A stretch of DNA of 31,358 bases, taken from contig NZ_CAUHPG010000026.1 in NCBI RefSeq assembly GCF_959608125.1, positions 1 to 31,358 of the forward strand. Reading direction: 5' to 3'. This DNA is from an uncultured Slackia sp. Lineage in GTDB: Bacteria; Actinomycetota; Coriobacteriia; Coriobacteriales; Eggerthellaceae. Shown piece after piece: positions 24,216 to 31,358 of this stretch; the stretch's first letter is position 1, and every line of letters starts with the position of its first letter. Position numbers and translations under genes: made by a program. The notes beneath the pieces are model-generated. The model was not told the origin of the DNA and did not search any database. It worked only from the letters and a program-made list of their open reading frames with translations.

Positions 24216-26280
24216 CGCGAAAAAACGCCGCGTCTCGGCGGCGCTTACGGCGGGAGACGTCCTCGTCGCGCTTACCATCGCCCTCATGATCGCCGCGGGC
24301 TTCGCCCGCCCTGCGTACGCCTACGTGGACCCTTCCGTCATGACCTATACGATCCAGGCGCTCGCGGGCGTCGCGGTCGCGTTGTCGGCGGTGATCGGCG
24401 TCGCGTGGCGCCGTCTGCGCAGATTCCTGTTCAAGGCGCTCAAGATCGACGAGAACGCGGGCAAGGAAGCCGATGCGCCCGTGCGTCGCATCGAGGGCGG
24501 CGAAGCCGAATGCGCGCGGCTCCGCCTTGAAGCCGATGAGCGCGCCCGGCGATTCAGCGAGCGCCTCGACGCCGACAAGCCAGTGGAATTCTGCCGTTCG
24601 ACGAGATTCGTGTTCGCCTTGGCGGCCTCTGCCATGCTGTTTTTCACGGTGGTCGTCGCAGGTCCCCTCGAAATCGTGGCGGCGAGCCCCGAAAGCCTCA
24701 TGTTCTCGGTCGACGACGTGGCAGGCCTGCTTATCGCGGCGGGCGTCGCGGCGACGCTTGTTTGCGCGGCGGCGATGTCGTGTTTGAAGGGGCGGGCGTT
24801 CGGGTTCGTCTTCGCCGCGACCGCCGTCCTGGGAATCGCGGCGTATGCGCAGGCGACGTTCATGAACGCATCGCTTCCTCCTGCGGACGGCTCGCAGATC
24901 GACTGGAGCGCCTATCTCTTCATGACGGTTTCCACGGGCGCGGTTTGGATCGCCTTGTTTGTCGGCGCAGCCCTTCTTTCATGGAAGAAGCCGCTCGCTT
25001 TCACGGGTTCGGCCGCGGCGTTGTGCCTGACGGGAATCATCGCCCAGTCGATTAGCTTGGGTCTGGTCCTGTTGACGCCGGGCGACGACGGCTACACGCC
25101 GCTCGATGACAAGCCGACCGTCACCATGGAGGGCATCTCCGAGGTGTCTTCGCGCGATAACGTGATCGTGTTCGTGCTCGATACCTTCGATACCGAATAC
25201 CTGCGCCGGGCGGTCGAGGCTGACCCGACGTGCCTGGACGCGTTCACGGGCTTCACGTGGTTCGAGAATTCGACGGGGTCCATGATCCCGACGCGTTACG
25301 CCATGTCGACGCTTCTGACGGGGCGGAGTCTCGGCCCCGACGACGCGAGCTATTCGACGCGCCTGATCGCCGACTGGTATACGCAACGCAACCTGCTCGA
25401 CGACATCGCAGATCAAGGCTATACGGTGGACCTGTATGCTACCGACATTTACGACGCGATCGGCGCGCTCGAGGAAAAAGTCGGCAACATCAAGCCGCTT
25501 TCGTGCGAGATCGACCGCCCGGCCGCGCTTGCCATGCTGGTCAAGTGCGCGCTGTACCGCGACCTTCCTTGGGCGCTCAAGCCGCTGTGCTGGTTTTATA
25601 CCGACGAGGTGAACAACGAGGTGCTGGTCGAGCATCCCGACGACCCGTCTCGTTCGGTGTGGAAGATGGACGACGCGGGCTATTACGACCTGCTCTCGCG
25701 CCAGGGCCTCGCTCCGGTGGAGAAAGGGGAAGCCGGCAGCTTCCGCGTCATCCACATGGCGGGAACGCATGCGCCCTATACGATCGGGCGCGACGGCATG
25801 CGCGTCGAAGGCGAGGGCGACATGATCGAACAGGGCCTCGGCGCGCTCCATATCGTCGAGGCCTATCTCGGCGAGCTCAAGCGTCTGGGCCTCTACGACT
25901 CGGCCACGATCGTGGTGACGGCGGACCATGGCGATTGGTACCTGGCGGACGAGATATCGGGGCCGACCAATCCCATGCTGCTCGCCAAGCCCGCGACCGA
26001 TGAAGGCGCCTCGCAGGAGCCGTTGAAGGTGTCCCAGGTCCCGACGGGCCATCTCGATTTCGCGGCTACGATCATGGGGGCGGTCGGCGGCGATGCGGCG
26101 GCGTACGGCGGCATGAACATGTTCGACGTGCCCGACGAGCCGCGCGAGCGGTACTTCTGCTCGACGTCGGTGGTCGGGCCCGATAACGAGTACACGCGCA
26201 TCAAGGAATGGCGGATCGACGGCGAAGCCACGGATTGGGACGCATGGAGCGCGACGGGCGTGGAGTGGCCTATCGATTAA
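24205..26280 (+). CDS. Membrane-anchored sulfatase/alkaline-phosphatase-fold protein (phosphotransferase-like)
   Basis: A 691-residue protein. The first part has helices near residues 15-40 and 47-66, then a charged cytoplasmic stretch (about 70-130), then about five helices to residue 290. The outer catalytic domain (315-680) has NVIVFVLDTFD (Asp326), SMIPTRYAMSTLLTG (Thr363 at the nucleophile position), AGTHAPY (His522) and VTADHGD (Asp574, His575). That is the metal/nucleophile layout of the LtaS/EptA group, so transfer or removal of a phospho-alcohol on the exported polymer is likely; sulfatase action is less so because there is no Cys/Ser formylglycine motif. It is co-translated with the YidC-TagF fusion (11-bp overlap, AGGGGG ribosome site). 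Substrate unknown. Confidence 0.82.
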   Translation: MAANAKKRRVSAALTAGDVLVALTIALMIAAGFARPAYAYVDPSVMTYTIQALAGVAVALSAVIGVAWRRLRRFLFKALKIDENAGKEADAPVRRIEGGEAECARLRLEADERARRFSERLDADKPVEFCRSTRFVFALAASAMLFFTVVVAGPLEIVAASPESLMFSVDDVAGLLIAAGVAATLVCAAAMSCLKGRAFGFVFAATAVLGIAAYAQATFMNASLPPADGSQIDWSAYLFMTVSTGAVWIALFVGAALLSWKKPLAFTGSAAALCLTGIIAQSISLGLVLLTPGDDGYTPLDDKPTVTMEGISEVSSRDNVIVFVLDTFDTEYLRRAVEADPTCLDAFTGFTWFENSTGSMIPTRYAMSTLLTGRSLGPDDASYSTRLIADWYTQRNLLDDIADQGYTVDLYATDIYDAIGALEEKVGNIKPLSCEIDRPAALAMLVKCALYRDLPWALKPLCWFYTDEVNNEVLVEHPDDPSRSVWKMDDAGYYDLLSRQGLAPVEKGEAGSFRVIHMAGTHAPYTIGRDGMRVEGEGDMIEQGLGALHIVEAYLGELKRLGLYDSATIVVTADHGDWYLADEISGPTNPMLLAKPATDEGASQEPLKVSQVPTGHLDFAATIMGAVGGDAAAYGGMNMFDVPDEPRERYFCSTSVVGPDNEYTRIKEWRIDGEATDWDAWSATGVEWPID

Positions 26281-26314
26281 TCTGCGGTTCGATGTGAAAC
26301 GGGCGAGGCACGCG

Positions 26315-26349
26315 AGGCGGCCGCTGCAATGCGGTCGCCTTTTTCTTTC
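26315..26349 (+). terminator. Intrinsic terminator of the DUF6541-GT-YidC/TagF-sulfatase operon
   Basis: A 10-bp stem (26315-26324 with 26331-26340, one G-T wobble), loop TGCAAT, then TTTTTCTTTCTT. This is a textbook Rho-independent terminator and separates the second Lic fusion gene into its own transcript. Confidence 0.9.
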
Positions 26350-26383
26350 TTACGTTTATCCTGTGAATCGTCCTGCACGGCGG

Positions 26384-26389
26384 TATTAT
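26384..26389 (+). promoter_or_regulatory. Candidate -10 box for the second Lic fusion gene
   Basis: TATTAT (5 of 6) lies 43 bases before the start codon and is followed immediately by the palindrome GTTCAGAAC (26390-26398). The -35 region is weak. Confidence 0.4.
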
Positions 26390-26423
26390 GTTCAGAACTG
26401 TCAATTTTATGTAAAAAATGAAC
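26387..26423 (+). promoter_or_regulatory. Conserved AT-rich upstream element of the second Lic fusion gene (possible operator)
   Basis: It begins TATGTTCA and ends AAAAAATGAAC, matching the layout and nearly the length of 1116-1154 before the first Lic fusion gene. It contains a perfect GTTC-A-GAAC palindrome and ends just before the ribosome site, so a protein bound here could block both transcription and translation. Confidence 0.4.
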
Positions 26424-26431
26424 GAGGCATC

Positions 26432-29008
26432 ATGCTGACGCGCTATCAATTCGATATTCTCTATCGCCTTCTCAAACACGGAGCCTCTACGCAGCGCGAG
26501 CTTGCCAAAGGGGCCGATATGTCGCTCGGTCTGGTCAACAGGACCTGTCGCGAATTGCGTGACGAAGGCCTTCTCGGTGACGACGGCGTCACGGAGAAGG
26601 GGCTTAGCGTCCTTGCTCCGTATCGCGTTGAAAACGCGGTGATCCTGGCGGCGGGCGCGGCGACGCGCTTGGCCCCTTTGTCGTTCGAGAAACCCAAGGC
26701 CATGTTCGAAGTGCGCGGCGAGGTGCTGATCGAGAGGCTGATTTCCCAATTGCGCGAGGCCGGCATCGGGCGCATCGCCGTCGTCGTGGGCTATATGAAA
26801 GAGTCGTTCTTCTATTTAAGCGAGAAATACGGCGTTGAAATCGTCGTGAATTCCGATTATGCGAGCCGCGGCAATCATGCATCGCTTTACGCGGCGAAGG
26901 ACCTGTTGCGCGCAGGCGCCTACGTATGTTCTTCCGACCAGTACTATACGCGGAACCCATTCGAGTCGTACGAATACGCCTCGACGTTGCAGCTTGACCG
27001 CAAGGCTGCCCGCACCAACGATATGGCGGTCGGTTGGAATGCGAAGGGCGTTGCGGTTTCCGTCGAGCGCGATCGCGGCAACGACTGGTGCATGCGGGGA
27101 CCCGCCTACATAGATGCAGACTGCGCCTCCGTGCTCCTCGATGCTATCGAAGACGGCTACGACACCCCTGAAATGGAGCCGTTGCATTGGGACGATGTCT
27201 ATGCAGCGCATTGCGACGAGCTTCTTTTCTATGTCAGGCTGCTCGAGTCGGGCATGATGCACGAATTCAACTTCATGAGCGACCTGTGTACGTTCGACAG
27301 GGATTTCCTTGCGAACGTGGATTCGTCGATTCTTGACAACATCTGCGCGACGCTCGCGTGCGAGCGTGAAGATATCGTACGCGTGCGTCCGGTGAAGGCG
27401 GGCCTGACCAATCTGTCGGTGCTGTTCTCGTGCAAGGGCGCCCAGTATGTCTACCGTCATCCGGGGCTCGGCACCGACGAAATAGTCAACAGGCAGGCCG
27501 AGGCGCATTCGCTGGCCGTAGCCAAGCGCCTCGGGCTCGACGACACCTTCGTCTACGAAGATCCCGATCAGGGGTGGAAGATATCCCGCTATATTCCCGG
27601 CTGTATCGAGTTCGACTATCGCGATCCCGATCATGTGGAGCGCGCTCTTGCCCTGGTGCGCCGTCTGCACGAAAGCGGGGAGGAGTCTCCCTGGCAGTTC
27701 GACTTCTACGACGAGGCATGCAAGATCGAGTCGTTGTTGCGCGAGGCGGGCTATCCGCTGCCAAGCGATTTTTCCGCGCTGTCGGAAACGGTCGGCGAGC
27801 TGGCGCGCTACGTACGTGCCGAATCGGGGGCGCCGGTTTTGTGCCACAACGATTTCTACGGTCCTAATTTACTGGTCAAAGACGATGCCATGTACTTGAT
27901 CGACTGGGAATACTCGGCCATGGGCGACTATGCGTGCGATATCGGAAACTTCATCGCGCAGGGGTCCGGCTATTCGGTTGAAGAGGCCGCCCGGGTTGTC
28001 GACGTCTATTTCGGCCGCGAGGCTACGCGAGACGAGCTTCTGCATTGCATGGGTTGCACGGCAATCGTGGGTTACTACTGGTATGTCTGGGCGATCTACA
28101 AGGAATCGCAAGGCAACGCGATGAGCGAATGGCTGTACGCCTGGTATTGCGCCGCGAAAGATTTCACGGCGTTCGCGCTGCCCGCCTATAAGGAGAGAGA
28201 GGTTTTGATGCATCCGCTTTCGGAAAAGGAGTTCGACGAACTCGCGGCCAAGGAGCGCGTCGGCGCCGCGACGAGCGAGGACCTGAAGCGCCTCGAGCCG
28301 TACCGCGCCCGCCGTGCCGTCTTTTTCGCCGCCGGCTTCGGCAGCCGCATGCTGCCGATTACGGTGAACACGCCTAAGCCGCTCGTGCGCGTCCACGGCA
28401 AGCGCATCATCGATCGCCTGATCGATGCGGTGCTGGCCGCCGGTATCGAAGAGATTTACGTAGTGCGTGGATACCTGGCTGAGGAATTCGACCAGCTGTT
28501 GCGTTCCTACCCGATGATCCGTTTCATCGACAATCCGCGTTACGCCGAGACGAACAATATTTCGTCGGCGGTGCTGGCTAAGGACCTGTTCGAGAACGCG
28601 TACGTGTTCGAAAGCGATTTGTATCTGGTCGACCCTTCGTTGGTGACGAAGTACCAGTACCGTTCGAACTATCTGGGCCTGCCGGTGCAATCCACCGACG
28701 ATTGGTATTTCGATGCGGATGAGAACGGCCGCATCGTGGCGCTGGCCAAAGGCAAGGATTCCCCGTGTTGGCAGATGGCGGGCATTTCGTATTGGACGGC
28801 CGTCGACGGCGCGAAACTGCGTGAAGACATTCCCGCGGCTTTCGATGAAAACGACGAGAACAAGCAGGTGTTCTGGGACGAGGTCGCGCTGCGCCTGCGC
28901 GCCGACGATTACGATGTGCATGTACGTCCTTTCGAGGCCGATGCGATCGTCGAAATCGACTCGTTCGCCGAGCTGCAAGAGGTCGATCCCGCGTATCGCA
29001 TCGCGTAG
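26432..29008 (+). CDS. Four-domain Lic fusion: wHTH - LicC-like - LicA choline kinase - second LicC
   Basis: An 858-residue protein (ATG 26432, GAGG 4 bases upstream, aligned with the start of the first Lic fusion). Residues 1-66 form a winged helix. Residues 69-290 form a LicC-like domain (LAAGAATRLAPLSFEKPK, Asp169, but Asn280 where the family has Asp). Residues 305-590 form a LicA kinase (HNDFYGPN with His472, Asp474, Asn479; Asp491). Residues 629-858 form a second cytidylyltransferase that is the closest of the three to pneumococcal LicC (FFAAGFGSRMLPITVNTPKP, Asp729, VEIDS with Asp843, GISYW). A purine-rich ribosome site precedes an in-frame ATG at 28208 between kinase and last domain, so a free LicC may also be made. 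Role: choline or related aminoalcohol activation. Confidence 0.85.
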   Translation: MLTRYQFDILYRLLKHGASTQRELAKGADMSLGLVNRTCRELRDEGLLGDDGVTEKGLSVLAPYRVENAVILAAGAATRLAPLSFEKPKAMFEVRGEVLIERLISQLREAGIGRIAVVVGYMKESFFYLSEKYGVEIVVNSDYASRGNHASLYAAKDLLRAGAYVCSSDQYYTRNPFESYEYASTLQLDRKAARTNDMAVGWNAKGVAVSVERDRGNDWCMRGPAYIDADCASVLLDAIEDGYDTPEMEPLHWDDVYAAHCDELLFYVRLLESGMMHEFNFMSDLCTFDRDFLANVDSSILDNICATLACEREDIVRVRPVKAGLTNLSVLFSCKGAQYVYRHPGLGTDEIVNRQAEAHSLAVAKRLGLDDTFVYEDPDQGWKISRYIPGCIEFDYRDPDHVERALALVRRLHESGEESPWQFDFYDEACKIESLLREAGYPLPSDFSALSETVGELARYVRAESGAPVLCHNDFYGPNLLVKDDAMYLIDWEYSAMGDYACDIGNFIAQGSGYSVEEAARVVDVYFGREATRDELLHCMGCTAIVGYYWYVWAIYKESQGNAMSEWLYAWYCAAKDFTAFALPAYKEREVLMHPLSEKEFDELAAKERVGAATSEDLKRLEPYRARRAVFFAAGFGSRMLPITVNTPKPLVRVHGKRIIDRLIDAVLAAGIEEIYVVRGYLAEEFDQLLRSYPMIRFIDNPRYAETNNISSAVLAKDLFENAYVFESDLYLVDPSLVTKYQYRSNYLGLPVQSTDDWYFDADENGRIVALAKGKDSPCWQMAGISYWTAVDGAKLREDIPAAFDENDENKQVFWDEVALRLRADDYDVHVRPFEADAIVEIDSFAELQEVDPAYRIA
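28190..28210 (+). promoter_or_regulatory. Internal ribosome-binding site and ATG inside the Lic fusion gene
   Basis: AAGGAG begins at 28190 and GAGAGG ends at 28202, 5 bases before the in-frame ATG at 28208 (Met593). Translation from here would yield a 266-residue protein containing the complete C-terminal LicC domain. The site lies at the residue where the homologous first fusion protein is about to end, as expected if two once-separate genes were joined by loss of a stop codon. Confidence 0.5.
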
Positions 29009-29295
29009 GCTGTCGCCTCGGAAGGGGTTTTCGAACAGGAGAGAAACGGGGCTTCGGTTTGTCGGCGGCAGCCGGCGGCCAGGGCCTCGTTCGGCGTTCG
29101 GCTGCGCCAGGCCCCTTATGCTCCCATGTTTATTTCGAAGGGTCGTTCTGCAAAGGAGGCCCTTCGGGTAAGCTGGTGTATGCGCATCCGCCTTAAGTTC
29201 CGTTGGGCCTCAGGCTTTCGACGGGTCCGTGCGCTCCTGTTGTTTTTTCTCGTCGCATTCCGACGTTGCACTAGAAAGAATCGAGAAGAGTCTCC
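29009..29295. other. Intergenic region between the second Lic fusion and the second DUF6541 gene
   Basis: A 287-base gap without a convincing gene. It holds a 7-bp stem with a 17-base loop (CGAAGGG 29136-29142 with CCCTTCG 29160-29166) whose loop contains AAAGGAGG, and an imperfect GC-rich hairpin (GGGCCT 29082-29087 with AGGCCC 29109-29114). No T run follows either, and no clear promoter is visible. A small frame from 29126 is preceded by no ribosome site and runs into the DUF6541 gene in another frame. Confidence 0.4.
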
Positions 29296-31358
29296 ATGTG
29301 GTCGACGTTTTTCATCGCCATGGCCTTTGCGGTCATGTTCCTCTATGCGCCCGGCTTCCTTGCGCTGAGGGCCCTGCGTGTGCGATCGGCGATCGCCCTG
29401 TGCTGCGCTCCCGTGTTCAGCATCGTCGGCTATGCGGCTATTACGGCCATCCTGCCGTTTTTGGGCGTTTTCGCCACGTGGCAGACGGTGTTTCTGCCGT
29501 GTTTGGCTGCGGGTATCGTCGTTGCTGCAATCGTGCGTTTCGTGCCGTGGTTTTCGTCGTGGAATCCGACGCGCCTGGGCGTGGCGCACATGGGCCGTTC
29601 TTTTCGCAAGGCCATGAGCGAGGAATGGTTTTCGATTCTTCTGTATGCGTTCATGGGGCTTGCCGTGGTCGGCTTCATCTTCATTAAGAACCTCGATGGA
29701 CCTGATTCTTTCCTTCAGGCATGGGATAACTCCCACCATTTGAGCTCTATCAGAGCGTTTGTCGAGTCGGGCAACTTCTCCATGTTGACTACCACGTCGT
29801 ACGCCACCGAGCTCGACCGTTCGTTCACGCCATGGCAGGGCGAGTCGGCTTTTTACCCATCCGCATGGCACTGCCTGGGCGCTCTGGTGGTGAGCATATC
29901 GGGCGCATCGGTTCCTATGGCGGCGAACGCCGTCAATGCGACCGTCGTGGGCATCGTACTGCCGCTGTCGATGTTCGTGCTGATGGAGCGTTTGTTCGAG
30001 GGAAGGCGCGGAATCGTGCGTTGCGGCGCGTTCGTTTCGCTGGCGTTCGCGACGTTTCCGTGGGGCTTTCTGACCTTCGGGCCGCTGTATCCCAATCTGC
30101 TTTCGTATGCGATTCTGCCCGTGGTCGCAGTGCTGTTCATGGGCATTTTCGACCATTGCGTCGAGGTGCGCGTGCGCATCGTGCGGTCGCTTTTGTTCGT
30201 CGTCGGTATCGTTTCGCTCGCATGCTCGCAGCCCAACGCCGTCTTTTCCGCCGCGGTGCTTCTCGCGCCGTTCTGCGTCGTGCAGGCCGCCCACGCCGCA
30301 CGCTTCCTTCCGTGGCATGCATCGTATCCTCGCACCTGTGCGATCGGCATGGGTGCCGCTGCCGCCGCAGCCATCGCGGCCATCTGGTGGGCGCTATTCA
30401 ACGCGCCGTTTCTGCAAGACGTCATCTGGTTTGACTGGCCCGCGAAGGAAGACGAGGCGCAGGCGATCGCCAACATCGCGTTGCTCTCGTTCAGCTATGC
30501 GCCGGCGCAGCTGCTGCTATCGGCGCTCGTGCTGTGCGGTACGGCGTGCTGCCTGATCGACCGACGCTATCGCTGGTTCGCCTGCTCGTTTTTGATCGCG
30601 TGCGTTATCTGCTATGTCGATCTGTCCCATGACGGCTTCCTCAAGCATCTTCTTGCGGGCTTTTGGTACACCGACCAGTTGCGCACGGGGTCGACCGCCG
30701 CCTTGCTGGCCATTCCCATGGCGGCGCTTGGTTTGCGGCATGCGGTGCGCTTCGTCTCGCAGTGGCTTGACCGGGCTGTGACGTCGGTGGGCGGAACCCC
30801 CACGCCGTATGTGTCGGCCGTACTGGTGCTTGCTTTGAGCGTTTCGGTGGTCTTTTTCCCGAGCTACGTCATTCCCGGCCATCATAAGGTGGAAACGGCG
30901 TTCGGCGACATCAGGAACCGCGTCGAAGATCAGAACTCGGTATCGAAGATGAACTACCTTGATGCGTCGGAGAAGGAATTCGTCCGCCAGGTCGAACAAA
31001 TCGTCCCCGATGACCAGCCGCTCATCAACAGCCCTGACGACGGCAGCATCTTCTTGTACGGATACGAAGGCCTGCGCACGTACTATCGCTATCTGACGGG
31101 CTATTCGCCCGAGTCCAACGAATCCGAGGATAGCGCCGCGATCAGGCAGGGCCTGTACCGCATCGCCGAGGACGAACGCGTGCAGGAGGCCGTCAAGGCC
31201 ATCGGAGCCGAATACGTCCTCGTTTTGGACCAGGGCAAAGACCAGGATCTCGGGTCCGACATGGAGCGCCGCCGATTCGTGCTCAAAGACGACATCGACA
31301 ATGAGCTGTGGAGCGGCATACGCGCCATCGACGATTCGACGCCTGGTTTCGAGACGGT
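29296..31358 (+). CDS. DUF6541-type large integral membrane protein, second copy (C-terminus cut by window end)
   Basis: 687 codons are present, with no stop before the window end. By comparison with the copy at 16629, about 14 residues are missing. Both begin MW--FF-AM and share the block SFLQ-WDN-HHLSS--AF-ESGN-S (here residues 138-161), the stretch FPWGFLTFGPLYPNLLSY, the motif DGFLKHLL-GFWYTDQ, and the outer C-terminal domain with PDDGS-FLYG and GAEYVLVLDQG. The helix pattern is the same, with about a dozen transmembrane segments. It follows the second Lic fusion by 287 bp. The function is unknown; a GT-C-like or polymer-processing role outside the membrane is inferred from topology. ATG 29296 is chosen by alignment with the paralogue. 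Confidence 0.82.
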   Translation, partial: MWSTFFIAMAFAVMFLYAPGFLALRALRVRSAIALCCAPVFSIVGYAAITAILPFLGVFATWQTVFLPCLAAGIVVAAIVRFVPWFSSWNPTRLGVAHMGRSFRKAMSEEWFSILLYAFMGLAVVGFIFIKNLDGPDSFLQAWDNSHHLSSIRAFVESGNFSMLTTTSYATELDRSFTPWQGESAFYPSAWHCLGALVVSISGASVPMAANAVNATVVGIVLPLSMFVLMERLFEGRRGIVRCGAFVSLAFATFPWGFLTFGPLYPNLLSYAILPVVAVLFMGIFDHCVEVRVRIVRSLLFVVGIVSLACSQPNAVFSAAVLLAPFCVVQAAHAARFLPWHASYPRTCAIGMGAAAAAAIAAIWWALFNAPFLQDVIWFDWPAKEDEAQAIANIALLSFSYAPAQLLLSALVLCGTACCLIDRRYRWFACSFLIACVICYVDLSHDGFLKHLLAGFWYTDQLRTGSTAALLAIPMAALGLRHAVRFVSQWLDRAVTSVGGTPTPYVSAVLVLALSVSVVFFPSYVIPGHHKVETAFGDIRNRVEDQNSVSKMNYLDASEKEFVRQVEQIVPDDQPLINSPDDGSIFLYGYEGLRTYYRYLTGYSPESNESEDSAAIRQGLYRIAEDERVQEAVKAIGAEYVLVLDQGKDQDLGSDMERRRFVLKDDIDNELWSGIRAIDDSTPGFET

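Noticed and set aside
22164..24287. A 707-residue minus-strand frame opposite the YidC-TagF fusion
   Set aside because: The plus strand encodes two clear protein families in one frame with coupled neighbours; the antisense frame has no ribosome site and arises from GC-rich third positions.
24205..26280. Annotation as a true sulfatase
   Set aside because: There is no C/S-x-P-x-R formylglycine motif; the Thr363 nucleophile position and the membrane anchor fit the phosphotransferase branch.
26294..26431. N-terminal extension of the second Lic fusion from ATG 26294
   Set aside because: It would start before the intrinsic terminator, is full of Arg and Tyr without similarity to the paralogue, and lacks a ribosome site; ATG 26432 aligns with the paralogue start.
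29126..29368. An 80-residue frame between the second Lic fusion and the second DUF6541 gene
   Set aside because: It overlaps the DUF6541 start in another frame, has no usable ribosome site and contains an Arg/Phe-rich sequence typical of a shadow frame.

Overview
The window is GC-rich with densely packed genes, frequent GTG starts, and start/stop overlaps of a few bases. The gene content (Lic-type phosphocholine genes, KW-repeat choline-binding hydrolases, large DUF6541-type membrane proteins, TagGH-like ABC exporter) fits a gut actinobacterium of the class Coriobacteriia. That placement is inferred from protein style and composition only; no rRNA or other marker gene is present. No tRNA, rRNA, CRISPR array, IS element or integrase was seen.

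Layout. (1) Positions 1-930, minus: an ABC polysaccharide exporter (ATPase cut by the window edge, and permease). (2) 1210-9739, plus: a winged-helix/cytidylyltransferase/choline-kinase fusion, a LicB-like choline permease, a small winged-helix-like protein, then two secreted KW-repeat (choline-binding) hydrolases: an amidase plus glucosaminidase, and an NlpC/P60-like enzyme. A strong hairpin closes this block. (3) 13067-9827, minus: LicD, a TacF/Wzx-like flippase, and a GT4 glycosyltransferase. (4) 13370-15381, plus: a second LicD and a GT4 glycosyltransferase. (5) 16416-15371, minus: a DPM1-like GT2 and a DUF2304 protein, with a terminator inside the convergent GT4 gene. (6) 16629-26280, plus: a DUF6541 giant membrane protein, two GT2 transferases, an acyltransferase, a YidC-TagF fusion and a sulfatase-fold phosphotransferase-like protein, ending at a textbook intrinsic terminator. 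(7) 26432 to the window end, plus: a second, longer Lic fusion (wHTH-LicC-LicA-LicC) and a second DUF6541 protein cut by the window edge.

Together the genes read as a pathway for a choline-decorated, probably phosphate-containing surface glycopolymer. Choline is imported (LicB), phosphorylated (LicA domains), activated to CDP-choline (LicC domains) and transferred to a glycan (LicD). The glycan would be built by the GT4 and GT2 enzymes, flipped by the TacF-like protein and/or exported by the ABC transporter, and further processed outside by membrane enzymes. The two KW-repeat hydrolases would then bind the choline on that polymer. Parts without a known function here are the two DUF6541 proteins, the YidC-TagF fusion, the wHTH domains fused to the metabolic enzymes, and the duplication of the Lic fusion. 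These are the most unusual elements of the window.
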